Shown here in pieces: positions 54,423 through 63,887 of a DNA stretch of 64,000 nt (position 1 is its first letter; each line of letters begins with the position of its first letter). Origin of the DNA: Maribacter litoralis (GTDB lineage Bacteria > Bacteroidota > Bacteroidia > Flavobacteriales > Flavobacteriaceae); the NCBI RefSeq assembly GCF_003075045.1, contig NZ_QCZD01000003.1:806001-870000 (forward strand), in the 5' to 3' direction. The notes under the pieces are model-generated. The model did no database searches, had not been told where the DNA came from, and was given only the letters and a program-made list of their open reading frames with translations. The position numbers were made by a program, and so were the translations under genes.

Positions 54423-54773
54423 ATGAAAGATTTTATGATGATTTTCATTGGTGCAGATTACCAAGAATTAGGTTTATCGCCAGAGCAGTTGCAAGAACGT
54501 ATGGGAAAATGGTTCGCTTGGAACGAAAAGATGCAAAAACAAGGTATCGTAAAAGCTGGTGATGCATTGGTGCCACATGTGAAAAGAGTATCTGGACCAA
54601 ACCGTACCGTAACCGATGCCCCGTTGATTGAAGGTAAAGAATTAATTGGAGGGTATTATATTGTACAAGCAGAGAATGCCGATGCCGTTGTAAAAATCGC
54701 AGAAGATTACCCAGATTACGATTTAGATGGCACCGTAGAAATTAGGGAAGTAATGGTATTTGACCAACAATAA
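54423..54773 (+). CDS. YCII-related (DGPF) domain protein
   Basis: Small protein of 116 residues with the YCII/DGPF fold: MKDFMMIFIGADY at the start, RMGKWFAWNEKMQKQGIVKAG, GGYYIVQAENADAVVKIA and VEIREVMVF at the end. It stands 3 bp before an ECF42 sigma factor gene, a recognised association; such proteins are thought to be the sigma factor's targets or partners. The exact enzymatic function is unknown. Confidence 0.9.
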   Translation: MKDFMMIFIGADYQELGLSPEQLQERMGKWFAWNEKMQKQGIVKAGDALVPHVKRVSGPNRTVTDAPLIEGKELIGGYYIVQAENADAVVKIAEDYPDYDLDGTVEIREVMVFDQQ

Positions 54774-54776
54774 TAT

Positions 54777-56015
54777 ATGGAACATAAAGTAGTAGACCAT
54801 CTTTTTAGACATCATTACGGGAAGATGGTCGCTATTTTAACCCGTTTTTTCGGGTTGTCATATATAGAAACCATTGAAGATGCGGTACAGGATACCTTTA
54901 TAAAAGCAACTTCTCAATGGCGAACCCAAATTCCCGATAATCCAGAAGCTTGGCTGAACAGGGTTGCCAAAAACAGAACAATTGATATTCTACGAAGCAT
55001 ACAAGCCGAAAAGAATAGAAATCTTGCCATTACTACAGGTGCATCATCGTTACAGATTGATGAACTGTTTTTAGACCACGAAGTAGCCGATAGTCAGTTA
55101 CGAATGATTTTCGTTGCCTGCCACCCAAGTTTGCATCCTAATGAACAAATTGCATTTGCGCTTAAAACAATTTCAGGTTTTAGCATTAAAGAAATAGCTG
55201 CGGCATTGTTGACCAAAGAAGAAACTATTTCTAAACGACTGACCCGGGCTAAGAAAACAATTATAGAAAGGGATATTCAGTTTCAATACCCAGATCCAGA
55301 AGCAATTCATAATCGCATGGAGCGGGTCATGAAAGTTATTTATTTGACTTTCAATGAAGGGTTTCATTCTACTAATAAAGAAAAATTAATTAAAGAAGAT
55401 TTGTGTGGCGAAGCTATTCGTCTTTGCCAACTTCTTTTGAAAAAAGAGCAGTTTAGAAGCGGAAGTTTGTATGCACTTTTTGCGTTACTCTGTTTTCACA
55501 TGTCAAGACTGAAAAGTAAAATTTCGTCTGATAATCAATTGGTTAATTTGAAAAATCAAGACCGTGCCAAATGGTATTTTCCACTGATAAAAATGGGAAG
55601 TAGCGCAATGCACAAAGCCATGGATTACGATGATAGTTCGGTGTATCATTACGAAGCTGCTATAGCCTCTGAACATTTAAATGCCAAAACATTTAAAGAT
55701 ACCAACTGGAGAAAAATTTCTTATTGGTATGAACAGTTGCATACGTTTGAACCTAACATGTTTACATTGTTAAATTATGCAACAGTTTGTCTTCAACTAA
55801 ACGATTTAGCGAAAACATATCAATTATTGAATTGCATTGAGGTAGCCGAACTTGGTCAAAGAGGCTATCTATATTATGGTTGTTTTGCGGAATATTATCT
55901 GAAAAAAGGTGAGAAAGATTTAGCAATCTCTTTTTTGGATAAAGCATTGGCGGGAACTACGAATAAATTGGAGCGGGAGTTTTTGATGAAGAAGCGGGAG
56001 GTAATGAATGGTTAA
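54777..56015 (+). CDS. ECF42-type RNA polymerase sigma factor with C-terminal helical extension
   Basis: Protein of 412 residues. The first 180 residues hold sigma region 2 (RHHYGKMVAILTRFFG, EDAVQDTFIKA, NPEAWLNRVAKNRTIDILR) and region 4 (LHPNEQIAFALKTISGFSIKEIAAALLTKEETISKRL). The rest is a long helical extension with TPR-like repeats (DUF6596 type), which is characteristic of ECF42. This group has no anti-sigma partner; the extension is thought to control activity. It lies 3 bp after the YCII gene and probably autoregulates the pair. Confidence 0.92.
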   Translation: MEHKVVDHLFRHHYGKMVAILTRFFGLSYIETIEDAVQDTFIKATSQWRTQIPDNPEAWLNRVAKNRTIDILRSIQAEKNRNLAITTGASSLQIDELFLDHEVADSQLRMIFVACHPSLHPNEQIAFALKTISGFSIKEIAAALLTKEETISKRLTRAKKTIIERDIQFQYPDPEAIHNRMERVMKVIYLTFNEGFHSTNKEKLIKEDLCGEAIRLCQLLLKKEQFRSGSLYALFALLCFHMSRLKSKISSDNQLVNLKNQDRAKWYFPLIKMGSSAMHKAMDYDDSSVYHYEAAIASEHLNAKTFKDTNWRKISYWYEQLHTFEPNMFTLLNYATVCLQLNDLAKTYQLLNCIEVAELGQRGYLYYGCFAEYYLKKGEKDLAISFLDKALAGTTNKLEREFLMKKREVMNG

Positions 56016-56127
56016 TTTTCACCAATTATATATTAAGGTATAAACAAAGAGATTAGATAATTTTATAATTGTTTGTAACAATCTCAAGATTTTTCTTACT
56101 TATATTTTGAATACTAAAACCAACCGA

Positions 56128-57597
56128 ATGTTTAAACGTTTTTCTTCCTTACAATGGAAATCCTTTTTTAGGTCCTCTAACCTTGGTAAAAGTTTAGGGA
56201 TAAAAATAGTCATGGGATTTTTTGCGGTGTATATGTTGATATCGCTAGCCGTAACAGGTGGGGGTATGTATTTTTTACTGCGCAAGTTCTTTCCAGACCA
56301 AAACCCTTTATGGATCGTTAGTCAATATTTTATTTACTGGATTCTAATGGAATTAATGCTCAGGTATTTTATGCAAAAACTACCGGTAATGGACATTAAG
56401 CCTTTTTTGACCACACCGGTGAAGAAAAGTACCATAGCACATTATATATTAGGTAGATCAGCGGCATCTATTTATAATTTATTGACCTTATTTTTTATTG
56501 TTCCCTTCGCTATTGTTCTTTTATTCAATGATTACCCTGTATTGAATGTATTATTATGGGTTGTTGCAATAAAGGCAATTGTTCTTAGCATTAACTATTT
56601 AAACCTTTTGGTCAATAAAAATGACAAGGTTCTTATTGCTATTGTAAGCTTACTCGTTTTGGGCTATGGATTAGATTATTTTGGGGTGTTTTCTATTAAG
56701 GAATTTTTTGCGCCCGTTTTTCATGCACTTTACGCATATCCAATAACGGTATTGATACCCGTTGCTCTAGCCTTACTCATGTATTATGTAAACTATACAT
56801 ATTTAAAAGATAAAATTTACCTAGATGCAAAACTCAAGGCGAAATCGGTAGAGGCAAATACCTCAGATTTAGCTTGGACAAAACGTTTTGGTGAAATGGG
56901 CTCTTTCTTACAACTTGATCTTAAAATGATATGGCGTAATAAAAGAACCAAGTCTCAAGTATATATTTCTCTGCTATTTGTTTTTTACGGCTTAGTGTTT
57001 TACACCCAAGATATATATAGTAGTATGATGCCTATGAAAGCTTTTGTCGGCATATTTATGACCGGTATTTTCTTAAGTAATTTCGGTCAGTTTATTCCCG
57101 CTTGGGATAGTAGTTACTATAGTATGATGATGTCGCAAAATATACCCATGCGCAAGTATTTGGAGTCTAAAGTTTCTTTAATTACGGTGAGTATAGTGGC
57201 TATGTTTTTATTGACTATACCTTATGTTTACTTTGGTTGGGATGCCTTGGCAATCAATTTTGGCTGTGCCTTATATAATTTAGGTGTAAATATACCGGTC
57301 ATTTTATATTTCGGTTCTTTCAACAAGAAAAGGATTGAATTAGATCAGAGTCCGTTCGGTAATATGCAAGGTGCAAGTGCCACTCAATTTCTAGTAATGC
57401 TTCCTGTTTTAGTTGTTCCTATTATTATATTTTCCATCTTTTATTACATTTTTAATTTAGAAGTGGCAGTAGGTGTACTTTCAGTTTTAGGAATTATCGG
57501 TTTTGCCATGAAGAATTATCTATTAGGTTTAATTACGGAACAATACAAGAAAAAGAAATACGGAATGATTGCGGGCTTTAAAGAGAAAGCGAGTTAA
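56128..57597 (+). CDS. DUF5687 family ABC exporter membrane protein
   Basis: Membrane protein of 489 residues with about 11-12 transmembrane segments arranged as two halves around a soluble stretch (about 235-270). The N-terminus MFKRFSSLQWKSFFRSSNLGKSLG is typical for DUF5687, a Bacteroidota ABC permease family. I chose the ATG at 56128; a TTG at 56107 lies inside a TATATTTTG promoter-like box. The ATPase gene follows after 54 bp, so both make one ABC transporter. Substrate unknown. Confidence 0.83.
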   Translation: MFKRFSSLQWKSFFRSSNLGKSLGIKIVMGFFAVYMLISLAVTGGGMYFLLRKFFPDQNPLWIVSQYFIYWILMELMLRYFMQKLPVMDIKPFLTTPVKKSTIAHYILGRSAASIYNLLTLFFIVPFAIVLLFNDYPVLNVLLWVVAIKAIVLSINYLNLLVNKNDKVLIAIVSLLVLGYGLDYFGVFSIKEFFAPVFHALYAYPITVLIPVALALLMYYVNYTYLKDKIYLDAKLKAKSVEANTSDLAWTKRFGEMGSFLQLDLKMIWRNKRTKSQVYISLLFVFYGLVFYTQDIYSSMMPMKAFVGIFMTGIFLSNFGQFIPAWDSSYYSMMMSQNIPMRKYLESKVSLITVSIVAMFLLTIPYVYFGWDALAINFGCALYNLGVNIPVILYFGSFNKKRIELDQSPFGNMQGASATQFLVMLPVLVVPIIIFSIFYYIFNLEVAVGVLSVLGIIGFAMKNYLLGLITEQYKKKKYGMIAGFKEKAS

Positions 57598-57651
57598 GCT
57601 TTATCCATTTATCACATTACATTCATCCTAAAAAAATAGAACAACAAGATT

Positions 57652-58374
57652 ATGATTACAATAGAAAATTTATCTAAAATTTACGGCGCACATAAAGTAT
57701 TGAATATAGAATCTTTAAATATTCCAACAGGACAAAGTTTTGGACTGGTAGGTAATAATGGTGCTGGTAAAACAACGCTCTTTAGTTTACTGTTAGATTT
57801 AATACAGCCAACTACAGGTCATATTATTAATAACGAAGTTCAAGTAAACACCAGTGAAAATTGGAAACCGTTTACATCATCTTTTATAGATGAAACTTTT
57901 CTGATCGGGTATTTGACTCCCGAAGAGTATTTTTACTTCATTGGTGACCTACGTGGTCAAAACAAAGCCGATGTTGATGCACTATTGGCGCAGTATCAAG
58001 ATTTCTTTCATGGTGAAATATTGGGTCAGAAAAAGTACTTAAGAGACTTATCTAAGGGAAATCAAAAGAAAGCAGGTATTGTGGCTTCGTTTATTGGAAA
58101 TCCTAAAGTGGTGATTCTAGATGAACCTTTTGCCAATTTAGATCCCACAACGCAAATTCGCCTAAAGCAAATTATAAAAGAGCTTGCAGCACAGCAAGAT
58201 GTTACTGTTTTGGTTTCTAGTCACGATTTAATTCATGTAACCGAAGTATGCGAACGTATTGTGGTGTTGAACAAAGGCGAGGTGGTAAGAGATATTGAAA
58301 CTTCTACTGAAACTTTAAAAGAATTAGAAGTGTTCTTTGGTTCAGATAATGCTGAGGTGGTTTTGGAAGATTAA
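57652..58374 (+). CDS. ABC transporter ATP-binding protein
   Basis: Nucleotide-binding subunit of 240 residues. Walker A GNNGAGKTT near residue 35, a signature that reads LSKGNQKK in place of LSGGQ, Walker B VVILDEPFANLDP, and the H-loop SSHD. It pairs with the upstream DUF5687 permease. The divergent signature is common in exporter-type flavobacterial ATPases of the DrrA/CcmA group. Transport substrate unknown. Confidence 0.92.
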   Translation: MITIENLSKIYGAHKVLNIESLNIPTGQSFGLVGNNGAGKTTLFSLLLDLIQPTTGHIINNEVQVNTSENWKPFTSSFIDETFLIGYLTPEEYFYFIGDLRGQNKADVDALLAQYQDFFHGEILGQKKYLRDLSKGNQKKAGIVASFIGNPKVVILDEPFANLDPTTQIRLKQIIKELAAQQDVTVLVSSHDLIHVTEVCERIVVLNKGEVVRDIETSTETLKELEVFFGSDNAEVVLED

Positions 58375-58441
58375 CCAATGTAATTTTGGTTTTGTTACAG
58401 TTGAAAATCTAACTTTTGGTGTAAAACCTCATAAATTTATT

Positions 58442-58465
58442 AAACCGACCGTTAGGTCGGTTTTT
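58442..58465 (+). terminator. Terminator after the ABC exporter genes
   Basis: Perfect 9-bp stem AAACCGACC/GGTCGGTTT around GTTA followed by T residues. Confidence 0.88.
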
Positions 58466-58708
58466 CAATAGTACACCTTTACTGTAAGGTTAATAAAAGT
58501 CGATAAAGAATTCGTTGATCAGATTAACTGCAATAAAATGATGAAATCTTGATCATTTTATGTCAAAACAAACTACTCAGTCTGTTATAAAAGTATCTTC
58601 CTGCTTGTTTCCATTATTATCATTCAAAAATAAATATGCAGTTTACCGATGAACGGTATAATAATCTGGTTGTTTTTAAGTTAAACATACATACGTAGAT
58701 TATCTATT
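58466..58708. other. Gap upstream of sprE with an inverted repeat
   Basis: No ORF. A perfect 10-bp inverted repeat, ATAAAATGAT at 58533-58542 and ATCATTTTAT at 58552-58561 around a 9-nt loop, lies here. It has no T run and may be an operator. Just before sprE, TATTTTG resembles a shortened -7 box. Confidence 0.45.
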
Positions 58709-61264
58709 TTGAATCTTAGAAACAAACTTATTTTATCCGGTGTTTTGGCGAGTATGCTATTTAATGCATGTTCTGTCAAGAAAGACAAGTTCGTAAACCG
58801 TAATTGGCACGCGCTCAATACCAAGTACAATACCTTGTATAATGGTAACATTGCTTTTGACCTGGGGCGAGAAACTTTAAACGATACGTATCAAGATGAC
58901 TATTTTGAAGTGTTGCCAATAGAACGTTTAGAAGTTAGTGGCGAAATAAAACTAGATTCAGAAGACAACAACCCTAATTTCCTTATTGCAGAAGAAAAAG
59001 CGACCAAGGCTATTCAACGCCATAGTATGGATATTAAGGATGAAGAGCGAAATCCTCAAATAGATGAAGCTTTTCTGCTATTAGGCAAAGCCCGTTATTT
59101 TGACGAACGCTACATTCCTGCATTAGAATCCTTTAATTACATTCTTAATAAATACTCAGAAAGTGATAAGCTTAATGAAGCCAGTATTTGGAGAGAAAAG
59201 GTAAACATCAGACTAGAAAACGACGACCTTGCCATAAAAAATTTAAAACGCTTAATGAAGTACGAGCGTTTAAAAGACCAAGAATATGCAGATGCAAGGG
59301 CAATGTTGGCACAAGCATATATTAACCTAAATGCTCCTGATACTGCAGTGCAAAACCTTAAGGTTGCATCGCATTACACCAAGAAAAACCCTGAAAAAGG
59401 AAGGTATTACCATATCATTGGTCAGTTGTACAATCAGATGGGTTTTAAGGACAGTGCTAATTATGCTTTTGATAAGGTAATTGAGCTGAACAGAAAATCT
59501 CCAAGAGTTTACATGATCAATGCGGAGATTGAAAAACTTAAGAATACCAAAGTAACTAGCGAGAATAAAGAAGAGGTTTTGGAGTATTTGACTAAAATGG
59601 AGTTGAATAGAGAAAACAGACCCTTTTTAGATGGTATTTATAGACAGTTGGCCGAATTTCATTTGGAGCAAGAAGCTGATAGTTTGGCAATCGTATATTT
59701 TAATAAATCGCTTCGGGCTTCGCAGAACAAACCAAAATTAAATGCGCTTAACTATGAGAATTTGGCGGAATATAATTTTGATGAAAGTGTTTACAAGCCT
59801 GCCGGTGCCTATTATGATAGCGTACTGACCAATCTTAACGAGAATACTAAGAAATTTAGGGCAATAAAGAAAAAGCGTGATAACCTTGAAGATGTTATTA
59901 AATACGAAGATATAGTTCAATATTCCGATAGTGTTATTACGGTATTTGAAATGCCAAAAGAAGAGCAGTTGGCATATTTTGGAAAGCATATTGAAGAATT
60001 ACAAAAGGCGAAAGAAGCAGCGCAGAAAAAAGAAAAGCAAAGAATTACCGATGGTTTTGCGGCTTTTAACAATAGTAAAGGTGGTAAAGAGAATAAGGGT
60101 AAGTTCTATTTCTACAATATTACCAGTTTAGGCTATGGCCAAAATGATTTTAAAAACCGTTGGGGCAATAGAGAGCTCACTGATGATTGGCGCTGGTCAG
60201 ACAAGTCACTTATCAATAGTGAGAATATTGCATTACAAAATGCACCGGGAGCAAATGATAGTTTAAATGTGGTAAGTGAAGACGAGAAATTCTCTTTAGA
60301 TTATTATATGGATCGTTTACCAACAGATGTTGCCATAATCGATAGCTTAAAGACAGAACGAAATTTTGCGAACTATCAATTAGGACTTATCTATAAGGAG
60401 AAATTCAACGAGAATCTGTTGGCAGCAGAGAAGCTTGAAAATGTATTGGCATCAAATGCCGAAGAACGATTGATTCTTCCTTCAAAGTATAACTTGTATA
60501 AAATTTACGAAGAAGTTGGTAGTCCGTTGAAAGAAACAATGAAGGCAGATATTATTGCCAACCATGCAGATTCTAGATACGCTGAAATATTGTTGAATCC
60601 GCAAGCCGTATTGGCAGATAGTTCAGACAGTCCAGAAAAGCGCTATGAGAGTTTGTTCAAACAATACCAAGACCAACATTATTTACAGGTAATTACAGGT
60701 GCAGAGGAAAATATCAATAGATTTACCGGCGATCCAATTGTGCCAAAATTTGAGATGTTAAAAGCAAATGCTATTGGAAGGTTGCAAGGTTTTGAGCTTT
60801 TTAAAGAAGCATTGAACTATGTGGCATTGACTTATCCTAATAATCCAGAAGGTAAAAAGGCAGAACAGATGATTGCCGAGCAGCTTCCTAAATTAGAACA
60901 AAAAGACTTTTCTCCAGAGACAGACTCCAAAGGAACATCAAACTGGAAAGTGGTTTTCCCTTTTAAAAGGAGCAATAACGAAAAGGCTTTGAAATTGATG
61001 GAACTGTTAGAAAAATCAATTGAAGACCTTAGATATAAAAACAAAGTTTCAAGAGATATTTATAATGTAGAAGACCAATTTGTGGTCGTTCACGGATTTA
61101 AATCGAAAGATTTCGCACTTGGTTACGCCGAGCTATTAAAAAATAATAAGGATTACCGAGTTGCTGATGAGAATTTTGTAGTTTTATCAGAGAACTATAA
61201 GATTATACAGGTGCACAAAAATATAATCGAATATAGAAATACGCTTTTAACCCCAAAACCGTGA
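58709..61264 (+). CDS. sprE: Type IX secretion/gliding lipoprotein SprE (PorW)
   Basis: Lipoprotein of 851 residues, needed in related bacteria for type IX secretion and gliding; PorW links the outer-membrane and inner-membrane parts of the machine. Signal peptide with lipobox (MLFNAC, Cys at about 21), then NRNWHALNTKYNTLYNGNIAF, a family opening, followed by TPR arrays (about 75-330 and 540-720) and a charged coiled-coil (about 390-455, EELQKAKEAAQKKEKQR). The start is TTG at 58709; the first ATG would cut away the signal peptide. The bactofilin gene follows after 3 bp. Confidence 0.88.
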   Translation: MNLRNKLILSGVLASMLFNACSVKKDKFVNRNWHALNTKYNTLYNGNIAFDLGRETLNDTYQDDYFEVLPIERLEVSGEIKLDSEDNNPNFLIAEEKATKAIQRHSMDIKDEERNPQIDEAFLLLGKARYFDERYIPALESFNYILNKYSESDKLNEASIWREKVNIRLENDDLAIKNLKRLMKYERLKDQEYADARAMLAQAYINLNAPDTAVQNLKVASHYTKKNPEKGRYYHIIGQLYNQMGFKDSANYAFDKVIELNRKSPRVYMINAEIEKLKNTKVTSENKEEVLEYLTKMELNRENRPFLDGIYRQLAEFHLEQEADSLAIVYFNKSLRASQNKPKLNALNYENLAEYNFDESVYKPAGAYYDSVLTNLNENTKKFRAIKKKRDNLEDVIKYEDIVQYSDSVITVFEMPKEEQLAYFGKHIEELQKAKEAAQKKEKQRITDGFAAFNNSKGGKENKGKFYFYNITSLGYGQNDFKNRWGNRELTDDWRWSDKSLINSENIALQNAPGANDSLNVVSEDEKFSLDYYMDRLPTDVAIIDSLKTERNFANYQLGLIYKEKFNENLLAAEKLENVLASNAEERLILPSKYNLYKIYEEVGSPLKETMKADIIANHADSRYAEILLNPQAVLADSSDSPEKRYESLFKQYQDQHYLQVITGAEENINRFTGDPIVPKFEMLKANAIGRLQGFELFKEALNYVALTYPNNPEGKKAEQMIAEQLPKLEQKDFSPETDSKGTSNWKVVFPFKRSNNEKALKLMELLEKSIEDLRYKNKVSRDIYNVEDQFVVVHGFKSKDFALGYAELLKNNKDYRVADENFVVLSENYKIIQVHKNIIEYRNTLLTPKP

Positions 61265-61267
61265 ACA

Positions 61268-61690
61268 ATGTTTTCAGACAGACAAAAACCCAAAGCTATG
61301 AATGAAATAGGAGGACAGCCGAACAGAATAGAGAAGAACACAAAAATTAAAGGAGATATCATCTCAGAAGCAGATTTTCGTATCGATGGTAAGTTAGATG
61401 GCAATGTTAAAACCTCAGGTAAAGTGGTCATAGGTAAAGATGGCTATATACATGGCAAAGTAGAATGTGTAAATGCGGATATAGAAGGTAGTTTTAACGG
61501 AGAATTGAACGTATCTGATCTGTTATCCTTAAAATCGTCTGCAGTTATAGAGGGTACTGTTTCAGTAAGTAAATTGGCAGTAGAACCTGGCGCTACTTTT
61601 AATGCATCTTGTAACATGGGAGGCAAAAAAGGAGGAAGTAACCCAGCTGGTTTTAAATCACCGAACAATGGAGCCGCAAAAGCCTCGTAA
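61268..61690 (+). CDS. Bactofilin (polymer-forming cytoskeletal protein)
   Basis: Bactofilin of 140 residues: a short N-terminal tail (1-25), a right-handed beta-helix core (about 28-115: NTKIKGDIISEADFRIDGKL, GKVVIGKDGYIHGKV and similar turns), and a disordered Gly/Asn/Lys-rich tail. It polymerises without nucleotide and usually organises cell-wall or envelope enzymes. It overlaps the atpZ start by 23 bp. Confidence 0.9.
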   Translation: MFSDRQKPKAMNEIGGQPNRIEKNTKIKGDIISEADFRIDGKLDGNVKTSGKVVIGKDGYIHGKVECVNADIEGSFNGELNVSDLLSLKSSAVIEGTVSVSKLAVEPGATFNASCNMGGKKGGSNPAGFKSPNNGAAKAS

Positions 61691-61901
61691 AGGCAATGAT
61701 AATTCCGAGTTGCTAAGAAATGCCGCAAGCTTAAGTGGTGTGGCCATACAAATGGGTGTCACCATATTTTTAGGCAATCTTTTAGGAGAATGGTTAGATG
61801 AAAAATTTGAAAAAACGTTTTTAGAAGACACATTTACTTTACTTGCAGTATTTTTGTCTATCTATTTGGTCATAAAGAAAGTTATGGCATTAAATAAATA
61901 A
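61668..61901 (+). CDS. atpZ: AtpZ/AtpI family ATP synthase accessory protein
   Basis: Small membrane protein of 77 residues with two transmembrane segments (about 25-42 and 54-72) and the conserved G-x-x-L/GEWLD stretch (FLGNLLGEWLDEKF). Such proteins help assemble the F0 c-ring or supply magnesium. The ATG at 61668 lies inside the bactofilin gene; the longer upstream frame is bactofilin coding sequence in another phase. First gene of the ATP synthase cluster. Confidence 0.85.
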   Translation: MEPQKPRKGNDNSELLRNAASLSGVAIQMGVTIFLGNLLGEWLDEKFEKTFLEDTFTLLAVFLSIYLVIKKVMALNK

Positions 61902-61904
61902 ACG

Positions 61905-62297
61905 TTGCTAAAAAAAATTATTTTATACATAGTCGTGTTCACTGTTGTGGGCGCGACTTCCTTTTTTTTACAAGATCAGTTATTGGGCAATGCCGAACCG
62001 TATTTTGAGCCCTTATTGCAAAAAGCCTATACATTTCATTATGTGTTTTCGTTGGTATTGGTCATCACCTTCTTAATTGCGTCGAAGAACAATTCATTTT
62101 TTCAGCAGTTAGGCTTTCTTTATATGGCCGCACTTGTATTTAAGATCACTTTGTTCGCAATGATTTTCTATCCTTACCTGCTTGGAGAACTAATTATGCC
62201 TCAGTTATATAGGGGAATGCTATTGATTCCAATCTTAATATTTCTATTTCTAGAGGTATTTTTTATAGCCAAAATTATGGGGAATAAAAGTCTATAA
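61905..62297 (+). CDS. Small polytopic membrane protein between atpZ and atpB (DUF6168-like)
   Basis: Protein of 130 residues with four transmembrane segments (about 5-22, 42-60, 68-89, 100-122). It occupies the position where many bacteria carry the AtpI-like second accessory gene. From memory flavobacteria name it DUF6168; I am not sure. It starts at TTG 61905, 3 bp after atpZ, since no early in-frame ATG exists. Role probably in F0 assembly, inferred from position only. Confidence 0.68.
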   Translation: MLKKIILYIVVFTVVGATSFFLQDQLLGNAEPYFEPLLQKAYTFHYVFSLVLVITFLIASKNNSFFQQLGFLYMAALVFKITLFAMIFYPYLLGELIMPQLYRGMLLIPILIFLFLEVFFIAKIMGNKSL

Positions 62298-62339
62298 ATT
62301 TTAAAGCTTTAAAATTGGGATGGTTATGTTATTATTGAC

Positions 62340-62347
62340 TACTTTTG
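62340..62347 (+). promoter_or_regulatory. -7 box (TACTTTTG) of the atpB operon
   Basis: Perfect TAnnTTTG, 40 nt before atpB. A TTGG at 62315 lies about 22 nt upstream, near but not at the -33 position. Suggests atpB-E-F are read from their own promoter. Confidence 0.5.
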
Positions 62348-62387
62348 CGCAAAATTTCTAGGAGCTTAATTTTTTGACATAGAACTA

Positions 62388-63566
62388 ATGATGAAAGTTT
62401 CAAATACGATTAAAACCTTATTACAACTTCTAATACTTTGTTTCTCATTGCAAAGTTTTGCACTATCCGATACCGAACAAGAAGGTGCGGTGAGTACTAA
62501 AGAAGAGGTAGATGAGTATATTTTACACCACTTAAAAGACTCTCATGATTTTCACTTGTTTTCATATACCAATGATGCAGGCGAAAGAAAACATGTTGGT
62601 TTTCCATTACCGGTGATCTTATGGTCAAGCAACGGATTGGTAACTTTTATGTCGTCTGAATTTCATCATGATGATAACGGTGAAGTAGTCGTAGAAAAGA
62701 ACGGATCTAAATTCGTAAAGCTTCACAGTAAAATTTATGAGTTGGAAACGGGCGCATCTTCAGTGAATTTTGATGAAGAGCACCATGCAACAAATGCGCA
62801 TAAGGTTTTAGATTTTTCTATTACCAAAAGTGTAGTTGGGGTTTTGTTGGTAGGTTTATTAATGCTACTCGCCTTTTCTTCATTAGCTAAGCAGTATGCC
62901 AAGAAAAGTATTCCTACAGGATTCGGTAGAGTGTTAGAACCATTGGTTTTATATGTTAGGGATGAAATTGCAAGACCTAACATTGGCGAAAAGCATTACA
63001 GAAAATTTACAGGGTACCTTTTAACCGTATTCTTTTTTATATGGGTACTGAACTTATTGGGTCTTACTCCTTTCGGTTTTAATGTAACAGGGCAAATAGC
63101 TGTAACTGCTTGTTTGGCTATTTTCACATTGATCATTTATACGGTAAGTGGTAATAAAGATTACTGGATGCACATTTTATGGATGCCGGGCGTACCTGTA
63201 TTCGTAAAACCTATATTGGCTATTATAGAATTAGCAGGTGCATTTATCATTAAACCATTTTCATTGTTAGTGCGTTTGTTCGCAAACATATCTGCAGGTC
63301 ACATTGTAGTAATGAGCTTAATTGCAATTATGTTTACACTTAAGGAGAGTTTAGGTGTAGCGGGCGCTACTGGTCTTTCTTTGGTGTTGTCATTTTTTAT
63401 TACGTTAATTGAGGTTTTAGTAGCCTTTTTGCAAGCATATATATTTACCGCGCTTTCAGCCTTGTTTATAGGTATGGCAGTCGCAGAACACGACCATGAT
63501 CATCATCATGATGAGGCTGGTCACGAAGTAGCCGATACAGAAGATGTAAGGGCAGACTTCATATAA
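62388..63566 (+). CDS. atpB: F0F1 ATP synthase subunit a
   Basis: Membrane subunit of 392 residues that forms the proton half-channels. A cleavable signal-like N-terminus (1-25) and a periplasmic insertion (30-150) precede the usual five to six helices, a form common in Bacteroidota. The essential Arg lies in LLVRLFANISAGHIV near residue 297. The C-terminus carries a His/Asp-rich run (EHDHDHHHDEAGHE). The atpE gene follows after 39 bp. Confidence 0.95.
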   Translation: MMKVSNTIKTLLQLLILCFSLQSFALSDTEQEGAVSTKEEVDEYILHHLKDSHDFHLFSYTNDAGERKHVGFPLPVILWSSNGLVTFMSSEFHHDDNGEVVVEKNGSKFVKLHSKIYELETGASSVNFDEEHHATNAHKVLDFSITKSVVGVLLVGLLMLLAFSSLAKQYAKKSIPTGFGRVLEPLVLYVRDEIARPNIGEKHYRKFTGYLLTVFFFIWVLNLLGLTPFGFNVTGQIAVTACLAIFTLIIYTVSGNKDYWMHILWMPGVPVFVKPILAIIELAGAFIIKPFSLLVRLFANISAGHIVVMSLIAIMFTLKESLGVAGATGLSLVLSFFITLIEVLVAFLQAYIFTALSALFIGMAVAEHDHDHHHDEAGHEVADTEDVRADFI

Positions 63567-63587
63567 AAGAGAGTTTTTTTAATTTAA

Positions 63588-63800
<213 letters not shown>

Positions 63801-63819
63801 GAACACGAAAACCCAAAGG

Positions 63820-63856
63820 CATTTTCCTGTAACGGTTGGTTGCAGGAAATGTTTTT
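63820..63856 (+). terminator. Hairpin with T run between atpE and atpF
   Basis: Stem CATTTTCCTGTAAC pairs with GTTGCAGGAAATG, with one bulged T and one G-T pair, followed by GTTTTT. It may be a partial terminator or an mRNA-stabilising hairpin that sets subunit c above subunit b. Confidence 0.6.
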
Positions 63857-63887
63857 AATTATTGATTTAGATTTTAAAGATTAAGAT

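Noticed and set aside
56107-56127. TTG start for the DUF5687 gene
   Set aside because: It overlaps a promoter-like TATATTTTG; the ATG at 56128 gives the family N-terminus.
61602-61667. Upstream extension of atpZ
   Set aside because: This part is bactofilin coding sequence in another frame; homologues begin at the Met at 61668.
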